This document shows positions 17,408 to 27,200 of a stretch of 64,000 nt of DNA, piece after piece. Numbering within the stretch: position 1 is the stretch's first letter; every line of letters starts with the position of its first letter. The notes beneath the pieces are model-generated. The model was not told the origin of the DNA and did not search any database. It saw nothing but the letters and a program-made list of their open reading frames with translations. Location: positions 1-64,000 of the forward strand of contig JANQPC010000051.1 of the NCBI GenBank assembly GCA_028285485.1, read 5' to 3'. A program made the translations under genes and the position numbers. The DNA comes from Paracoccaceae bacterium. GTDB taxonomy: Bacteria; Pseudomonadota; Alphaproteobacteria; Rhodobacterales; Rhodobacteraceae.

Positions 17408-18013
17408 CTAGAGGAAGCGCCGCCGCGCCTCTGCATACCGCAGGGCAACGGTGAGCAGGCAGGCGGCTCCAAAGGCCCAAGCCAGCGGCGCGAACCATCC
17501 CGGGACGGCGCAGATCAGAACAAGAAAAACAATGGTTTCGGTGCCTTCGAGGAGGCTATTCACAAAATAGATCGATTTCTTGCCCTGCGCCTCGCTGGTC
17601 ATGCGGCGCCGTTCGGCGAGGATCGCGTAGCCCAGAAACCCCGCAGCATTGAGATAGAACGTGGCCAGAAGAAACGCCCCTGCCGCGCCAGTGGCCGCCG
17701 GATCGTGCCACACGAAGGCGGCGGGGATCGCGGCATAAACGGCGAAATCGGCCAGAATATCGGCGTAGCCGCCAAGTGCGGTGGGCTCTGTCGCGCGGGC
17801 GATGGCGCCATCGAGCCCGTCGGCCAGCCGGCCGAGCAGCAGCGGCAGGATCGCCCAGCCCGGCGCGCCGATGGCCACGAGCAGCGCGGCGGCAAGGCCG
17901 AAGGCAAGGCCCGCCAGCGTGACCTGGTTGGCCGTGAGCCCCCAGCGCGCAAGCCGGGCGCCCTGGGCATTTAGCACAGGGTCAATCAGCGGGCGGAGGC
18001 GGGCATCGAACAT
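17408..18013 (-). CDS. CDP-alcohol phosphatidyltransferase family protein
   Basis: 201 residues, an integral membrane protein with about five to six hydrophobic segments. The family motif is complete: Asp65, Asp68-Gly, Ala-Arg, Gly and the two further Asp at 85 and 89 (LADGLDGAIAR then GGYADILAD), which binds Mg and the CDP-alcohol. It joins a CDP-linked lipid or alcohol to a second alcohol in the inner membrane. The exact acceptor is not clear from sequence. The gene stands alone between the pob operon and ackA. Confidence 0.85.
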   Translation of the reverse strand: MFDARLRPLIDPVLNAQGARLARWGLTANQVTLAGLAFGLAAALLVAIGAPGWAILPLLLGRLADGLDGAIARATEPTALGGYADILADFAVYAAIPAAFVWHDPAATGAAGAFLLATFYLNAAGFLGYAILAERRRMTSEAQGKKSIYFVNSLLEGTETIVFLVLICAVPGWFAPLAWAFGAACLLTVALRYAEARRRFL

Positions 18014-18090
18014 GGGCAGAGCCCATACGCGAAACGCAAGAGCGGGGGAATGCGCGATCCCGCGAGATCGGCGTTACCTGGCGTGAGCGC

Positions 18091-19191
18091 TCAGGCCGCG
18101 CCGCGCAGGGCGCAGAGGATTTCATGCTCTTCGCGGGTGGCGCGCACCAGCATCCCTGGCCTTTGGCCATTTGGTCCGGGTAGGAAGGCGAGCCCCTCCA
18201 TGATCCGGTCGCGCAACTCTGCTGCGTTCTCGCCGATACCGCCACAGAACACGATGTGATCGAGCCCGCCCATCGTGCCCGCAAGGCGGCTGGCCTCTTC
18301 GATGGCGCGGGCCACGAACATGTCGATGGCGCCGCGGGCCTCGGGGGTTTCGCTCGCCTCAAGTTCGCGCATGTCGTTGGAAATCCCAGATAGCCCCAGA
18401 AGCCCCGCGCCGTAGTAAAGGATGCGCTCAATCTCCGCCCCCGTCTTGCCCGCGCGCAGCCAATGCAGGATCACGCCAGGATCAATGCGGCCCGAGCGGG
18501 TGCCCATCACAAGGCCGTCGAGCGTGGAAAACCCCATCGAGGTGGCGTGACAGCGCCCATCGCGCACCGCTGTCATCGAACAGCCATTGCCGAGATGGGC
18601 GATAATGAGCTTGGAACCGGCAAGCTCGAACCCTTCCGTGCCGAGCGTGCGGAGGATCGACTGGCAGGAAATCCCGTGAAATCCGTAGCGGCGGATGCCT
18701 GCATCATACATTTCGCCCGGCAGGGCGAAGGCGTTGTGGAGCCACGGTTTTTCGGCGTGGAAGGCGGTATCGAACACCGCGACCTGGCGCGCGTTGGGGT
18801 AAAGCGCGCGGGTGGCGCGGATGCCGCCGATGGCCTGCGGCAGGTGCAGGGGGGCGAGGGGCACCAGAGCCTCCAGCGCGCTGAGCACGGAATCGTCAAT
18901 GGGGGCGGGAGCGGTGAAGTCCGGGCCGCCATGCACGATGCGGTGGCCCACCATGGCGATCTGACGATCCCCAAGCGCCGCCGCGATGGCTTCAAGCGCG
19001 GCGGGGTGATCGGGCGCGTCAATTGCGCGGATCTCGCGCGCGGCGCCTGCCGGGGCGAGGTGCAGAACCGCGCGGTCTGTGCGCCACTCCACCGAACCGG
19101 TGAGGAGCGGCGCGTCTCCGCCCTCCGCGGGAAAGAGGGCGAACTTGATCGAGGAACTGCCCGCGTTGAGGATAAGCGCCGCTTGGGTCAC
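18091..19191 (-). CDS. ackA: Acetate kinase
   Basis: 366 residues, somewhat short for the family (about 390-400). The start is GTG 19191, giving MTQAALILNAGSSSIKF with the catalytic Asn and Ser of the NxGSSS loop; the long upstream frame is unlike the family. GHRIVHGG, FDTAFHAEKPW, AHLGNG and MGTRSGRIDPG are all present. It makes acetate and ATP from acetyl phosphate and ADP, or the reverse. The GTGA overlap with the exporter gene, and the operon with xsc, show that the acetyl phosphate comes from sulfoacetaldehyde. It takes the place that phosphotransacetylase usually fills next to xsc. Confidence 0.92.
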   Translation of the reverse strand: MTQAALILNAGSSSIKFALFPAEGGDAPLLTGSVEWRTDRAVLHLAPAGAAREIRAIDAPDHPAALEAIAAALGDRQIAMVGHRIVHGGPDFTAPAPIDDSVLSALEALVPLAPLHLPQAIGGIRATRALYPNARQVAVFDTAFHAEKPWLHNAFALPGEMYDAGIRRYGFHGISCQSILRTLGTEGFELAGSKLIIAHLGNGCSMTAVRDGRCHATSMGFSTLDGLVMGTRSGRIDPGVILHWLRAGKTGAEIERILYYGAGLLGLSGISNDMRELEASETPEARGAIDMFVARAIEEASRLAGTMGGLDHIVFCGGIGENAAELRDRIMEGLAFLPGPNGQRPGMLVRATREEHEILCALRGAA

Positions 19192-20222
19192 ATCTGAAGC
19201 TCCAGAAAGCTGATTCCGGCCAGCACGAGGGCGGCGAGAAACAGGGTTTCGGCGGTGATCAGCACAAGCGGGCCGGGGCCCAGGCTGAGCACGTTCTTGA
19301 GATCGGTTTTCATCCCCACCGCCGCGATTGCGGCCAGCAGCGCCCAGCCGGACAGCGCGGCAAGAAAGCCGCCGATGCCTTCGGGGATCAGCGCGAAGGA
19401 ATTGAGCGTGGCGAGCGCGAGAAACCCCAACACGAAACCCGGGATCAGGGGCGGGCGCCCGCCTTCGCCCTCTGCCGCCTGATGCCGCCACCAAAGTGCG
19501 ATCAGCACGACGATGGGCGCCAGGAAGGTCACGCGGATAAGCTTAACGAGCGTGGAGGTCTCGCCGGCGGTATCGGAGATCGAGAATCCCGCGCCCACCA
19601 CCTGCGCCACGTCATGCACCGTGGCGCCGATGAAGGCGCCGGCGGTGACGTCATCAAAGCCAAGCGCGGTGGTGAGGATCGGGTAGGCGATCATCGCGAT
19701 GGTGGAGAGCACCGTAACGCCCAGCACGGTGAAGAGCAGATTGCGCTCCGAACGCTCATCTTTCGGCAGAACGGCGGCGATGGCCATGGCCGCCGAGGCG
19801 CCGCAGATCGCCACGGCGCCTGCGGTGAGGATCGCAAAGCGCGGGCCCTGGCCGATCACCCGGGCAAGTGCCACGCCGAAAAGGATGGTGGCCACGGTGC
19901 CGGCCAAGAGAAGCGCGATCATCTCCCACCCAAGGGACATCAGAAGCTCTGCGCTGACCCGCGCGCCAAGGATCGCCACGCCGAAACGCAGCACCGTGCG
20001 CGCGGTAAAGCCGATGCCTTCCGCGGCTTTGCCGGGCTCGCCCAGAAAATTGAGCGCGATGCCCAGAAGCAGCGCCAGCAGCATCGCGGGCGCGCCGTAG
20101 TGATCCGACAGAAACTGCGCCGCGATCGCCACCAGAACGGCCACGATCACGCCCGGCCACAGGGCCTGCAGGCGCCCCTTCTTCTGGTGAAGGAGCGCCG
20201 TGAACTTTTCCGCCAGGGGCAC
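19188..20222 (-). CDS. YeiH/PSE family membrane protein, probable sulfite exporter
   Basis: 344 residues with about ten hydrophobic segments. It resembles the YeiH family (putative sulfate/anion exporters): LNFLGEPGKAAEGIGF, RFGVAILGARVS, AGAVAICGASAAMA and FIGATVHDVAQVVGAG are family-like. It sits between xsc and ackA, 5 bases after xsc. Xsc releases sulfite, which must be removed or oxidised, so export of sulfite or sulfate is the likely role. The substrate is inferred from context only. Confidence 0.8.
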   Translation of the reverse strand: MPLAEKFTALLHQKKGRLQALWPGVIVAVLVAIAAQFLSDHYGAPAMLLALLLGIALNFLGEPGKAAEGIGFTARTVLRFGVAILGARVSAELLMSLGWEMIALLLAGTVATILFGVALARVIGQGPRFAILTAGAVAICGASAAMAIAAVLPKDERSERNLLFTVLGVTVLSTIAMIAYPILTTALGFDDVTAGAFIGATVHDVAQVVGAGFSISDTAGETSTLVKLIRVTFLAPIVVLIALWWRHQAAEGEGGRPPLIPGFVLGFLALATLNSFALIPEGIGGFLAALSGWALLAAIAAVGMKTDLKNVLSLGPGPLVLITAETLFLAALVLAGISFLELQM

Positions 20223-20227
20223 GCCGG

Positions 20228-22000
20228 TCAGGCGTGCATCTGGGGGCGCATATCGCTGGCCGAGATACCCGCCACCTCGGTGGGTTTCTTCATCGCGTCA
20301 CGGCGGAAGGGTTCGCCCAGTTCCTGGTTCAGAACGCATTCGATGAAGGTGGTAACGCCCTCGTTCATCTGTTCGCGGATGGCGGTATTGAGCACGTCGG
20401 TCAGCTGATCCATCGAGCGCACCTGCACGCCCTTCAGCCCGCAGCCTTCGGCCACCTTGGCGTATTCCACGCCAAGGTTCAGCTCGGTGCCCACGAAGTT
20501 GTCGTCAAACCACAGCGTGGTGTTTCGCTTTTCCGCGCCCCACTGGTAATTGCGGAAGATCACCATGGTGATCGGCGGCCAGTCGCCGCGCCCGCAAGCC
20601 GTCATCTCATTCATCGAGATGCCGAAGGCGCCATCGCCCGCAAAGCCGATGACCGGTACCTCGGGGCAGGCGATCTTCGCGCCGAGGATCGAGGGCAGGC
20701 CATAGCCGCAGGGTCCGAACAGCCCGGGCGCGAGGTATTTGCGGCCCTTCTCGAAAGACGGGTAGGCGTTACCGATCGCGCAGTTATTGCCGATGTCAGA
20801 GGAGATGATCGCATCTTTCGGCATTGCCTGCATGATCGCGCGCCAGGCCTGGCGGGGGCTCATGCGATCGGGCTCCCGCGTGCGGGCGCGTTCGTTCCAG
20901 TTGGTGCCCGGATCGTCATCTTCGTGATCCATCGAGGATAGCTGCTGCGCCCAGGCCGATTTCGTCTGCGCGATCAGATCCTTGCGCGCCTGCCGCCCGG
21001 CATCGCCCGCGGTGCCGCCAAGCTGTTCGAGGATCGCCTCGGCCACGAGCTTGGCATCGCCCTGAATGCCCACGGTGACCCTTTTGGTCAGCCCGATCCG
21101 ATCGGAGTTGATATCGACCTGGATGATCCTGGCATCCTGCGGCCAGTAATCGATGCCGTAGCCCGGCAGGGTGGAAAACGGGTTGAGCCGCGTGCCGAGG
21201 GCCAGCACCACATCGGCCTTGGCGATCAGCTCCATCGCCGCCTTCGATCCGTTATAGCCGAGCGGGCCCACGGATAGCGGGTGCGAGCCGGGGAAGGCAT
21301 CGTTGTGCTGATAGCCGCAGCACACCGGGGCATCGAGCCGTTCGGCCAGCGCGGCGGAGGCGGGGATCGCCCCGGCCAGCACCACGCCCGCGCCGTTCAG
21401 GATCACCGGAAACTCTGCCTCTGATAGGATCTGCGCCGCCTCGGCCACCGCCGCGCGGCCGCCCTGCGGGCGTTCGAGCCGCACAACCTGCGGCAATTCG
21501 ATATCAATCACCTGGGTCCAGAAATCCCGGGGCACGTTGATCTGCGCCGGTGCAGAGCCGCGCCACGCCTTTTCGATCACCCGGTTCAGCACTTCGGCGA
21601 TGCGCGCGGGGTCGCGCACCTCTTCCTGGTAGCAGACCATATCGGCGAAAAGCCGCATCTGCTCGATCTCCTGAAACCCGCCCTGGCCGATGGTTTTGTT
21701 CGCCGCCTGGGGGGTAACAAGCAGCATCGGCGTATGGTTCCAATAGGCGGTTTTGATCGGGGTCACGAAATTCGTGATGCCGGGGCCGTTCTGGGCGATG
21801 GCCATGCACATCTTGCCGCTGGCGCGGGTGAAGCCATCGGCAATCATCCCGGCGCTGGTTTCATGGGCGCAATCCCAGAACGTGATGCCGGCTGCCGGGA
21901 ACAGATCCGAGATCGGCATCATGGCGGAGCCGATAATGCCGAACGCATTATCGATCCCGTGCATTTGCAGAACCTTCACAAACGCTTCTTCGGTTGTCAT
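20228..22000 (-). CDS. xsc: Sulfoacetaldehyde acetyltransferase
   Basis: 590 residues. It is a thiamine-diphosphate enzyme of the acetolactate synthase fold, with N-terminal HETSAGMIADGFTR and IAQNGPGITNFVTPIKTAYWNHTP, and the C-terminal GDGAFGISMNEMTACGRGDWP with NYQWGAEKRNT, which are characteristic of Xsc. It converts sulfoacetaldehyde and phosphate to acetyl phosphate and sulfite. The start is the ATG at 22000; an upstream TTG adds only two residues. It is third in transcription order after an iseJ-like gene and is followed by exporter and acetate kinase genes. Confidence 0.95.
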   Translation of the reverse strand: MTTEEAFVKVLQMHGIDNAFGIIGSAMMPISDLFPAAGITFWDCAHETSAGMIADGFTRASGKMCMAIAQNGPGITNFVTPIKTAYWNHTPMLLVTPQAANKTIGQGGFQEIEQMRLFADMVCYQEEVRDPARIAEVLNRVIEKAWRGSAPAQINVPRDFWTQVIDIELPQVVRLERPQGGRAAVAEAAQILSEAEFPVILNGAGVVLAGAIPASAALAERLDAPVCCGYQHNDAFPGSHPLSVGPLGYNGSKAAMELIAKADVVLALGTRLNPFSTLPGYGIDYWPQDARIIQVDINSDRIGLTKRVTVGIQGDAKLVAEAILEQLGGTAGDAGRQARKDLIAQTKSAWAQQLSSMDHEDDDPGTNWNERARTREPDRMSPRQAWRAIMQAMPKDAIISSDIGNNCAIGNAYPSFEKGRKYLAPGLFGPCGYGLPSILGAKIACPEVPVIGFAGDGAFGISMNEMTACGRGDWPPITMVIFRNYQWGAEKRNTTLWFDDNFVGTELNLGVEYAKVAEGCGLKGVQVRSMDQLTDVLNTAIREQMNEGVTTFIECVLNQELGEPFRRDAMKKPTEVAGISASDMRPQMHA

Positions 22001-22053
22001 CTTCAACGGCGTGTTCCTTCGTCTTTACATCTGTCTAGAGTGTGAAGCTCATC

Positions 22054-23685
22054 TCAGGCGGGTGCGAGTGCGGCGCCCGCGCGGGCATCCTCGCGGATAA
22101 TGTCAGAAGCCCGTTCCCCGATCATGATAGCCGGGGCGTTGGTGTTGCCCGAAACGATTTCGGGCATGATCGAACAATCTGCCACGCGCAGGCCGGCCAC
22201 CCCGTGCACCCGTAGCCGTGCATCAACGACCGCGTCTTGCCCGGAGCCCATCTTGCAGGTGCCCGTGGGGTGATAGATCGATGTGGAATTGTCGCGCGCC
22301 CAGTCGAGCGTGCCTTCGTAATCCTCCATCGCCAGATCGTCGCCCGGCCGGAAGGCGCTGGCGATCTTGGAGGAAAGCGGCGCGGTTTCCGCGATCCGGC
22401 GCGCGATCTTCACGCCTTCAACGATCGTGCGGCAATCGGTTTCGGTGGCCAGGTAGCCCGGGTGGATCTTGGGGTAGACACGGATATCGGGGCTGGCGAG
22501 GCGGATCTCGCCGCGGCTTTCAGGGCGCAATTGGCAGACAGAGACGGTGAATGCCGAAAACGGATGCACCCCCTCGCCGGGGCTATCGGCAGACCAGGGC
22601 TGGATGTGGAACTGGATATCGGGCGTTTCCACATGGGGCCCGGTGCGCAGAAAGCCCGTGGCAAGGCTTGCCGCCATCGTCATCGGCCCGGCGCGGAACA
22701 TGGCGTACTTCAGCGCGATGCGGGCCTGGTTGAAGAGGCTGCGCACCTCATCGTTCAACGTGGGCTCGTTGCATTTGAAAACGAGGCGGGCCTGCAGGTG
22801 ATCCTGCAGGTTCTTGCCCACGCCCGGCAGATCGCGCCGCACGTCGATCCCGTGTTCGGCAAGTTCCGCGCCCGCGCCGATGCCCGAACACATCAGGATC
22901 TGGGGCGAGCCGATGGCGCCGGAAGAGAGGATCACTTCCGCGTTGGCGCGCACCGTTTTCAGGGTGCCCGATCGATCGCGATAGGCCACGCCCACCGCGC
23001 GGCCCCCTTCGATCAGCACCCGTTCGGTTTGCGCATGGGTGAGAATCGTGAGGTTCTCGCGCCCGCGCGCGGGTTTCAAGAACGCCACCGCCGCGGAACA
23101 GCGCCGCCCGCGATCGGCGGTCAACTGGAAGTAGCCCACGCCTTCCTGCGATGCGCCGTTGTAATCGGGGTTGAACGGGTAGCCCGCGGCCTGTGCGGCG
23201 GCGACCCAGGCATCGCAGATCGGGCGCTGGAGCCGCATGTTTGAGACACAGAGCGTGCCCTGATCGCCATGATATTCGTCCGCCCCGCGTTCCTGCTTTT
23301 CGGAACGTTTGAACAGCGGCAGCACATCCTCCCAGCCCCAGCCGGGATTGCCCATCTGGCGCCAGCGATCGTAATCCTCCGGCTGGCCGCGCACATAGAG
23401 CAGGCCGTTCAGCGAAGACGAGCCGCCCAGCACCTTGCCGCGCGGCCAATCCAGCTGGCGTCCGTTCAGCCCCGGATCAGGCTCTGTCCGATAGCACCAA
23501 TCAACCTTTGGATTATGCATCGTCTTGAAGTAGCCTACGGGAATATGGATCCACGGGTTCCAATCGCGCCCGCCAGCTTCGAGGAGGAGGACCTTGGTCT
23601 GGGGATCGGCGGAGAGGCGATTCGCCAGCACGCAGCCGGCGGAACCAGCCCCGACGATCACGTAATCCGCTGCCAGATCTGACAT
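22054..23685 (-). CDS. iseJ: GMC-family flavoprotein dehydrogenase, probable isethionate dehydrogenase
   Basis: 543 residues, GMC oxidoreductase. The FAD site [19 protein letters not shown] is at 7-25, the GMC signature [18 protein letters not shown] lies near 83-100, the second one ([15 protein letters not shown]) near 255, and the C-terminal catalytic His and Asn are in [11 protein letters not shown] and [10 protein letters not shown]. Related proteins oxidise alcohols such as choline. In isethionate users, a membrane-bound GMC dehydrogenase (IseJ) oxidises isethionate to sulfoacetaldehyde. The adjacency to xsc, the TRAP transporter and an IclR gene supports this assignment over choline dehydrogenase. 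The gene is 53 bases upstream of xsc and divergent from the TRAP operon. Confidence 0.75.
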   Translation of the reverse strand: MSDLAADYVIVGAGSAGCVLANRLSADPQTKVLLLEAGGRDWNPWIHIPVGYFKTMHNPKVDWCYRTEPDPGLNGRQLDWPRGKVLGGSSSLNGLLYVRGQPEDYDRWRQMGNPGWGWEDVLPLFKRSEKQERGADEYHGDQGTLCVSNMRLQRPICDAWVAAAQAAGYPFNPDYNGASQEGVGYFQLTADRGRRCSAAVAFLKPARGRENLTILTHAQTERVLIEGGRAVGVAYRDRSGTLKTVRANAEVILSSGAIGSPQILMCSGIGAGAELAEHGIDVRRDLPGVGKNLQDHLQARLVFKCNEPTLNDEVRSLFNQARIALKYAMFRAGPMTMAASLATGFLRTGPHVETPDIQFHIQPWSADSPGEGVHPFSAFTVSVCQLRPESRGEIRLASPDIRVYPKIHPGYLATETDCRTIVEGVKIARRIAETAPLSSKIASAFRPGDDLAMEDYEGTLDWARDNSTSIYHPTGTCKMGSGQDAVVDARLRVHGVAGLRVADCSIMPEIVSGNTNAPAIMIGERASDIIREDARAGAALAPA

Positions 23686-23764
23686 ATCCCGAACGCACCT
23701 CCCACACGCGCAAACGGCTCAAGATTTCACTTGCGCACACGCCTATATGATGACCATTATTGAG

Positions 23765-23787
23765 ACTGCAAGTATCAAAATTGCAGT
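23765..23787. promoter_or_regulatory. Inverted repeat between iseJ and the TRAP operon, candidate IclR operator
   Basis: Perfect 7-bp arms ACTGCAA (23765-23771) and TTGCAGT (23781-23787) enclose nine AT-rich bases. It lies 80 bases before the iseJ-like start and 17 bases before the TRAP binding-protein start, in an AT-rich pocket of an otherwise GC-rich window. The IclR regulator encoded at the end of the TRAP operon is the obvious candidate binder. Its overlap with the region of the TRAP ribosome site suggests repression of that transcript. Confidence 0.5.
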
Positions 23788-23803
23788 TCAGGGAGGAACT
23801 CTA

Positions 23804-25039
23804 ATGAAAGCATCTCGCGTGCTCAGCAATATCTCGCGCCGGGATTTCTTCAGGCTGTCCGGCACATATGGCATGTCGTCGGTCATCCTGGGCGCGGCAT
23901 CGCTCACCGGGGGCGTGACCCTCGGGTCGCTCGCCAAGGCCGCAGAATCGACCTACGAGAAACGCTTCGCCAATGAGCCCAAGCACACACTCAAGATGGG
24001 CGCGGCCGGCTTCAACCAGCGCAACCTGCTGATCGAACGGGCGGGTGTTCTGGAGTTCCTGCGCGATCTTGAGGAGCGCACCGAAGGCGAAATTCGCGTT
24101 GAATTCATTGGCGATAACCAGATCTGCGGGCAGTTAAACTGCGCCGAGAAAACGCAGAACGGCGTGATCGACATGTACGCCGCCTCAACCCAGAACTCCG
24201 CCGGCGCCGTGCCCTATCTCAATGTGCTCGATTACGCCTACATGTTCCCCAGCCGCGCGGCGCAGTACTACTTCCTCTACCACCCCGCCTCGATGGCGAT
24301 GCTGCGCGAGCCGATGGAACGGCGCCATGGCCTGAAGTTCCTCTTCAGCCACGCAGAGCTTCGCGGGATCCAGCTGGGCCAGGCCTTTGCCGATAAGGAG
24401 ACGGTGACCTCGATCGAGGAACTGTTCGGCACCCGCAACCGGGTGACGGGCACCCAGCTTGGCCGGATCGCCATGCAGCTTCTCAACCTCAACCCCACGC
24501 CGATTGCCTGGGAAGAAACACTCGACGGCTTGCGCCAGGGCCTGATCGACGGGGCCGAAACCTGGGCCTCTGCCGTGGCCTACGCCAATATGAGCCCGGT
24601 GGTCAGCCAGTCGGTGGACCTCAAGTTCTTCTGCGGCACCGAGCACACCGCGATGTCAGCGGAGGTGTTCGACGGGCTTGAGGCCAACCTGCAGGACGCG
24701 ATCATGGAATCGGCCTATCTCACGCAGGTGCATGTGCAGGCGGCCAACGAGGCCGCGCTCGTCAACACCGTGGGCTTCTCGAACCCGCAGCTTCCCGGCA
24801 CGATCTTCGCCGAGAACGATGTGCGCGTGGCCTCGCTTGATGCCGCGCAGATCAAGATGGCCGAAGAGATGTGCTCGCCCGAGTTCAATCCGGGGCCCTG
24901 GGAGCAGTGGCGCGAGCGGATCAACGGCTGGCAGGGTGGCGCGGACACCTACCAGGAGATCTACAACGTGGCCCGCGAGATCCCGGTCGACACGCTGGCC
25001 GAAAACGTCGAGCCGCGGCGCTGGTGGCGTTCGGCCTGA
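23804..25039 (+). CDS. TRAP transporter substrate-binding protein (isethionate cluster)
   Basis: 411 residues. The start at 23804 has a strong GGGAGGA ribosome site 9 bases upstream. The N-terminus carries a Tat signal: SRRDFFRLSG near 10-19, then a hydrophobic stretch to about 47. The mature protein is a periplasmic DctP-type receptor. Known isethionate TRAP systems (IseKLM) suggest that isethionate is the ligand, and the divergent iseJ/xsc operon agrees. The ligand cannot be read from the sequence. A strong hairpin lies just after the gene. Confidence 0.8.
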   Translation: MKASRVLSNISRRDFFRLSGTYGMSSVILGAASLTGGVTLGSLAKAAESTYEKRFANEPKHTLKMGAAGFNQRNLLIERAGVLEFLRDLEERTEGEIRVEFIGDNQICGQLNCAEKTQNGVIDMYAASTQNSAGAVPYLNVLDYAYMFPSRAAQYYFLYHPASMAMLREPMERRHGLKFLFSHAELRGIQLGQAFADKETVTSIEELFGTRNRVTGTQLGRIAMQLLNLNPTPIAWEETLDGLRQGLIDGAETWASAVAYANMSPVVSQSVDLKFFCGTEHTAMSAEVFDGLEANLQDAIMESAYLTQVHVQAANEAALVNTVGFSNPQLPGTIFAENDVRVASLDAAQIKMAEEMCSPEFNPGPWEQWRERINGWQGGADTYQEIYNVAREIPVDTLAENVEPRRWWRSA

Positions 25040-25064
25040 TCGCCGCATAGGCTGGTACAATACC

Positions 25065-25092
25065 GGGCGGGGAGGGTGCGCCTTCCCCGCCC
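25065..25092 (+). other. Strong hairpin after the binding-protein gene
   Basis: GGGCGGGGAGG (25065-25075) pairs with 25081-25092, with one bulged base and a 5-nt loop. No T-run follows, and the operon continues into the membrane genes. Such hairpins can protect the upstream message from 3' decay, so more receptor than permease is made. A similar element follows the ABC receptor gene at 33753-33781. Confidence 0.45.
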
Positions 25093-25158
25093 AACCGGCC
25101 GAGGCCGCCCGGGGAAACGAGGCGTGCCCGGCCCTTACAGAGGAACGGGAGGGGCCAC

Positions 25159-25827
25159 ATGGCTGACTGGTTTGCCGGTGCGGGCGAGATATTCGCGGCA
25201 CTTTTTTCGAACGATTCCTTCATGTTGCGCCAGGCGCTGCGCGAACCCGCATCCTGGCCGCTGGGATTGGCCGTAACCATCCTTGGCGGGCTTCTGTTCT
25301 ACTTTCTCTACCGCTTCGTGCCCTGGCTGGACCGGCGAATTGAATCGACGGTGATGGTGACCTCATACCTGATGATCGGCGGGATCATCTTTGTGGAGGT
25401 GATCCGGCGCTTTGTGTTCAACGTGCAGGCGCCGTGGTCGACCACCCTGCCGCCCTTCCTGTTTCTGATCATGACCTGGGTGGGCTGCAGCTATAACGTG
25501 AAGCTGCGCACCCATCTGGCCTTTGCCGAATTCCGGGGCGCGATGCCACGGGGCGGGCAGTTCGCCTGCCTGACGATGGATGCGATCCTGTGGCTAGGCT
25601 TTTCCTGGGTGGTGATCGTGACCACCTTCCGGCTTGTCGCCAACTCAGCCGCCAACTTCCAGATCATGCTGGGCACCGACAATGTGCTGCAGTGGTGGTT
25701 CCTGATCTCGGTGCCGATTGCGTTCATGATGCTCGCGGGCCGGGTGATCGAGAACTGGCTGACGGATCTGAAGAACTACCGGGAGGGCGAGCCCCTCATC
25801 GAACAAGCTGTGATCGGAGCGGATTGA
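25159..25827 (+). CDS. TRAP transporter small membrane subunit (DctQ type)
   Basis: 222 residues with about four transmembrane segments (roughly 30-55, 65-90, 115-140, 160-185), typical for DctQ. It links the receptor to the large permease in the inner membrane. The ATG at 25159 follows an AACGGGAGGGG site. The next gene begins two bases after the stop. Context makes it the small subunit of an isethionate importer. Confidence 0.85.
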   Translation: MADWFAGAGEIFAALFSNDSFMLRQALREPASWPLGLAVTILGGLLFYFLYRFVPWLDRRIESTVMVTSYLMIGGIIFVEVIRRFVFNVQAPWSTTLPPFLFLIMTWVGCSYNVKLRTHLAFAEFRGAMPRGGQFACLTMDAILWLGFSWVVIVTTFRLVANSAANFQIMLGTDNVLQWWFLISVPIAFMMLAGRVIENWLTDLKNYREGEPLIEQAVIGAD

Positions 25828-25828
25828 T

Positions 25829-27187
25829 ATGGCTGACAGCACGCTCATCACGCTGATTTCGATCGGGGTTACGATCCTCTTCATGCTTGGCACGCCCGTC
25901 TTCCTGGTGATCGGCTACTGGGTGATCGGGATGTCTTTCGTTCTGGGCCTGCCGCTGGACAACATCGGCGCCGCGCTTTCGGACGTGTTCACCGACGGGT
26001 TCGCCCTGCTTGCAATGCCGCTCTTCATTCTGACGGGGGATTTGATCAACCGTTCAGGCATCGCGCGGCGGCTTTCGGATTTCGCCTATGCCTGCCTTGG
26101 CTGGGTGCGGGGCGGGCTTGCGATGGCCTCGCTTGGCGCCTGCGGCCTTTTTGCCGCGATCTCCGGCTCGAACTCTGCCACCACCGCCACCATCGGTTCG
26201 ATGCTGCATCCCGAGATGGTGAAGGGCGGCTATGATGAGCGCTTCTCGGCGGCCACTGCCGCGGCGGGCGGCACCGTGGGGATCATCATCCCGCCCTCGA
26301 TCATTTTCATCGTCTACGGTTTTCTTCTGAACCTGCCGATCTCGGATCTGTTCGTGGCTGGCATTCTGCCGGGCGCGCTGATGGTGGCCGGCATGATGGT
26401 GGCCTGCTGGATCATCTGCACGATCAACCGCTGGGGCTACCTGATCCCGCTGAACCCGCTTCGGGTGCTGAAAACCGGGCTTGGCGCCTGGCTCGGCTTT
26501 TTCGCCATCGGGCTTGTGCTCTGGGGCATCTATACCGGCAAGTTCTCACCCACCGAGGCCGCCGGGGTTACAGTGGGCTTCTGCGTGCTCGTGGGCTTCA
26601 TCTGCCTTGCGATCAACAAGCTGACGAACCATGAGGAAGATGAGGATATCAACAACCGCTCGGTGGCGGAGATGCTGATCGTGAAGGGGTTCGGGCCGCT
26701 CGAACTGCCCTCAATCACCATGCGGTCTTCCCAGATCACCGGGATTCTCGCGCCGCTGATCGCGGTGTCTGTGGTGATGCAGCAGATCCTTTCGGTGCTG
26801 GGCGCACAGCAGTTCATCGGCGATTTCGTGACCTCGATGGGCGGTTATTACGCGGTGCTCTTCACCGCGATGGCCATCGTCTTTATCTGCGGCATGATCC
26901 TTGAAAGCCTGCCGGTGACGATCATCCTCGCCCCGATCCTGGCGCCGATTGCGCATTCGGTGGGGGTGGAGCCGGTGCAATTTGCCGTTGTCTTCCTTGT
27001 TGGCGCCTCCATCGGCTTCATCACACCGCCCTACGGGCTGAACCTCTACGTGGCCTCAGGGGTGACGGGCGTGCCCTATTTCCGCCTGTTGCGCTATACT
27101 TGGCCCTATCTGGTGGCGCTCATCACGGTTTGGATTATCGTGGCGCTCGTTCCGTCATTGGCGACAACGTTGTTGCCCAACCAGTAG
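25829..27187 (+). CDS. TRAP transporter large permease (DctM type)
   Basis: 452 residues, about twelve membrane segments, with the DctM pattern: ALLAMPLFILTGDLINRSGIARRL, SGSNSATTATIGSMLHPEM and GGTVGIIIPPSI. It carries solute in by sodium- or proton-coupled flow. It is directly downstream of the DctQ gene in the same operon. A cytoplasmic loop around 265-290 is acidic (TNHEEDEDINNR), which is not unusual. Confidence 0.9.
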   Translation: MADSTLITLISIGVTILFMLGTPVFLVIGYWVIGMSFVLGLPLDNIGAALSDVFTDGFALLAMPLFILTGDLINRSGIARRLSDFAYACLGWVRGGLAMASLGACGLFAAISGSNSATTATIGSMLHPEMVKGGYDERFSAATAAAGGTVGIIIPPSIIFIVYGFLLNLPISDLFVAGILPGALMVAGMMVACWIICTINRWGYLIPLNPLRVLKTGLGAWLGFFAIGLVLWGIYTGKFSPTEAAGVTVGFCVLVGFICLAINKLTNHEEDEDINNRSVAEMLIVKGFGPLELPSITMRSSQITGILAPLIAVSVVMQQILSVLGAQQFIGDFVTSMGGYYAVLFTAMAIVFICGMILESLPVTIILAPILAPIAHSVGVEPVQFAVVFLVGASIGFITPPYGLNLYVASGVTGVPYFRLLRYTWPYLVALITVWIIVALVPSLATTLLPNQ

Positions 27188-27200
27188 TGAGCGCCTTGAG

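Noticed and set aside
19192-19494. Extended N-terminus for acetate kinase
   Set aside because: The extra 101 codons are Arg/Pro-rich and lie opposite to, or out of frame with, the exporter gene; the GTG at 19191 gives the exact family start.
22054-23685. Choline dehydrogenase (betA) annotation
   Set aside because: The fold fits, but there is no betB, betI or choline importer; the neighbours are xsc, a TRAP system and ackA, which favour isethionate.
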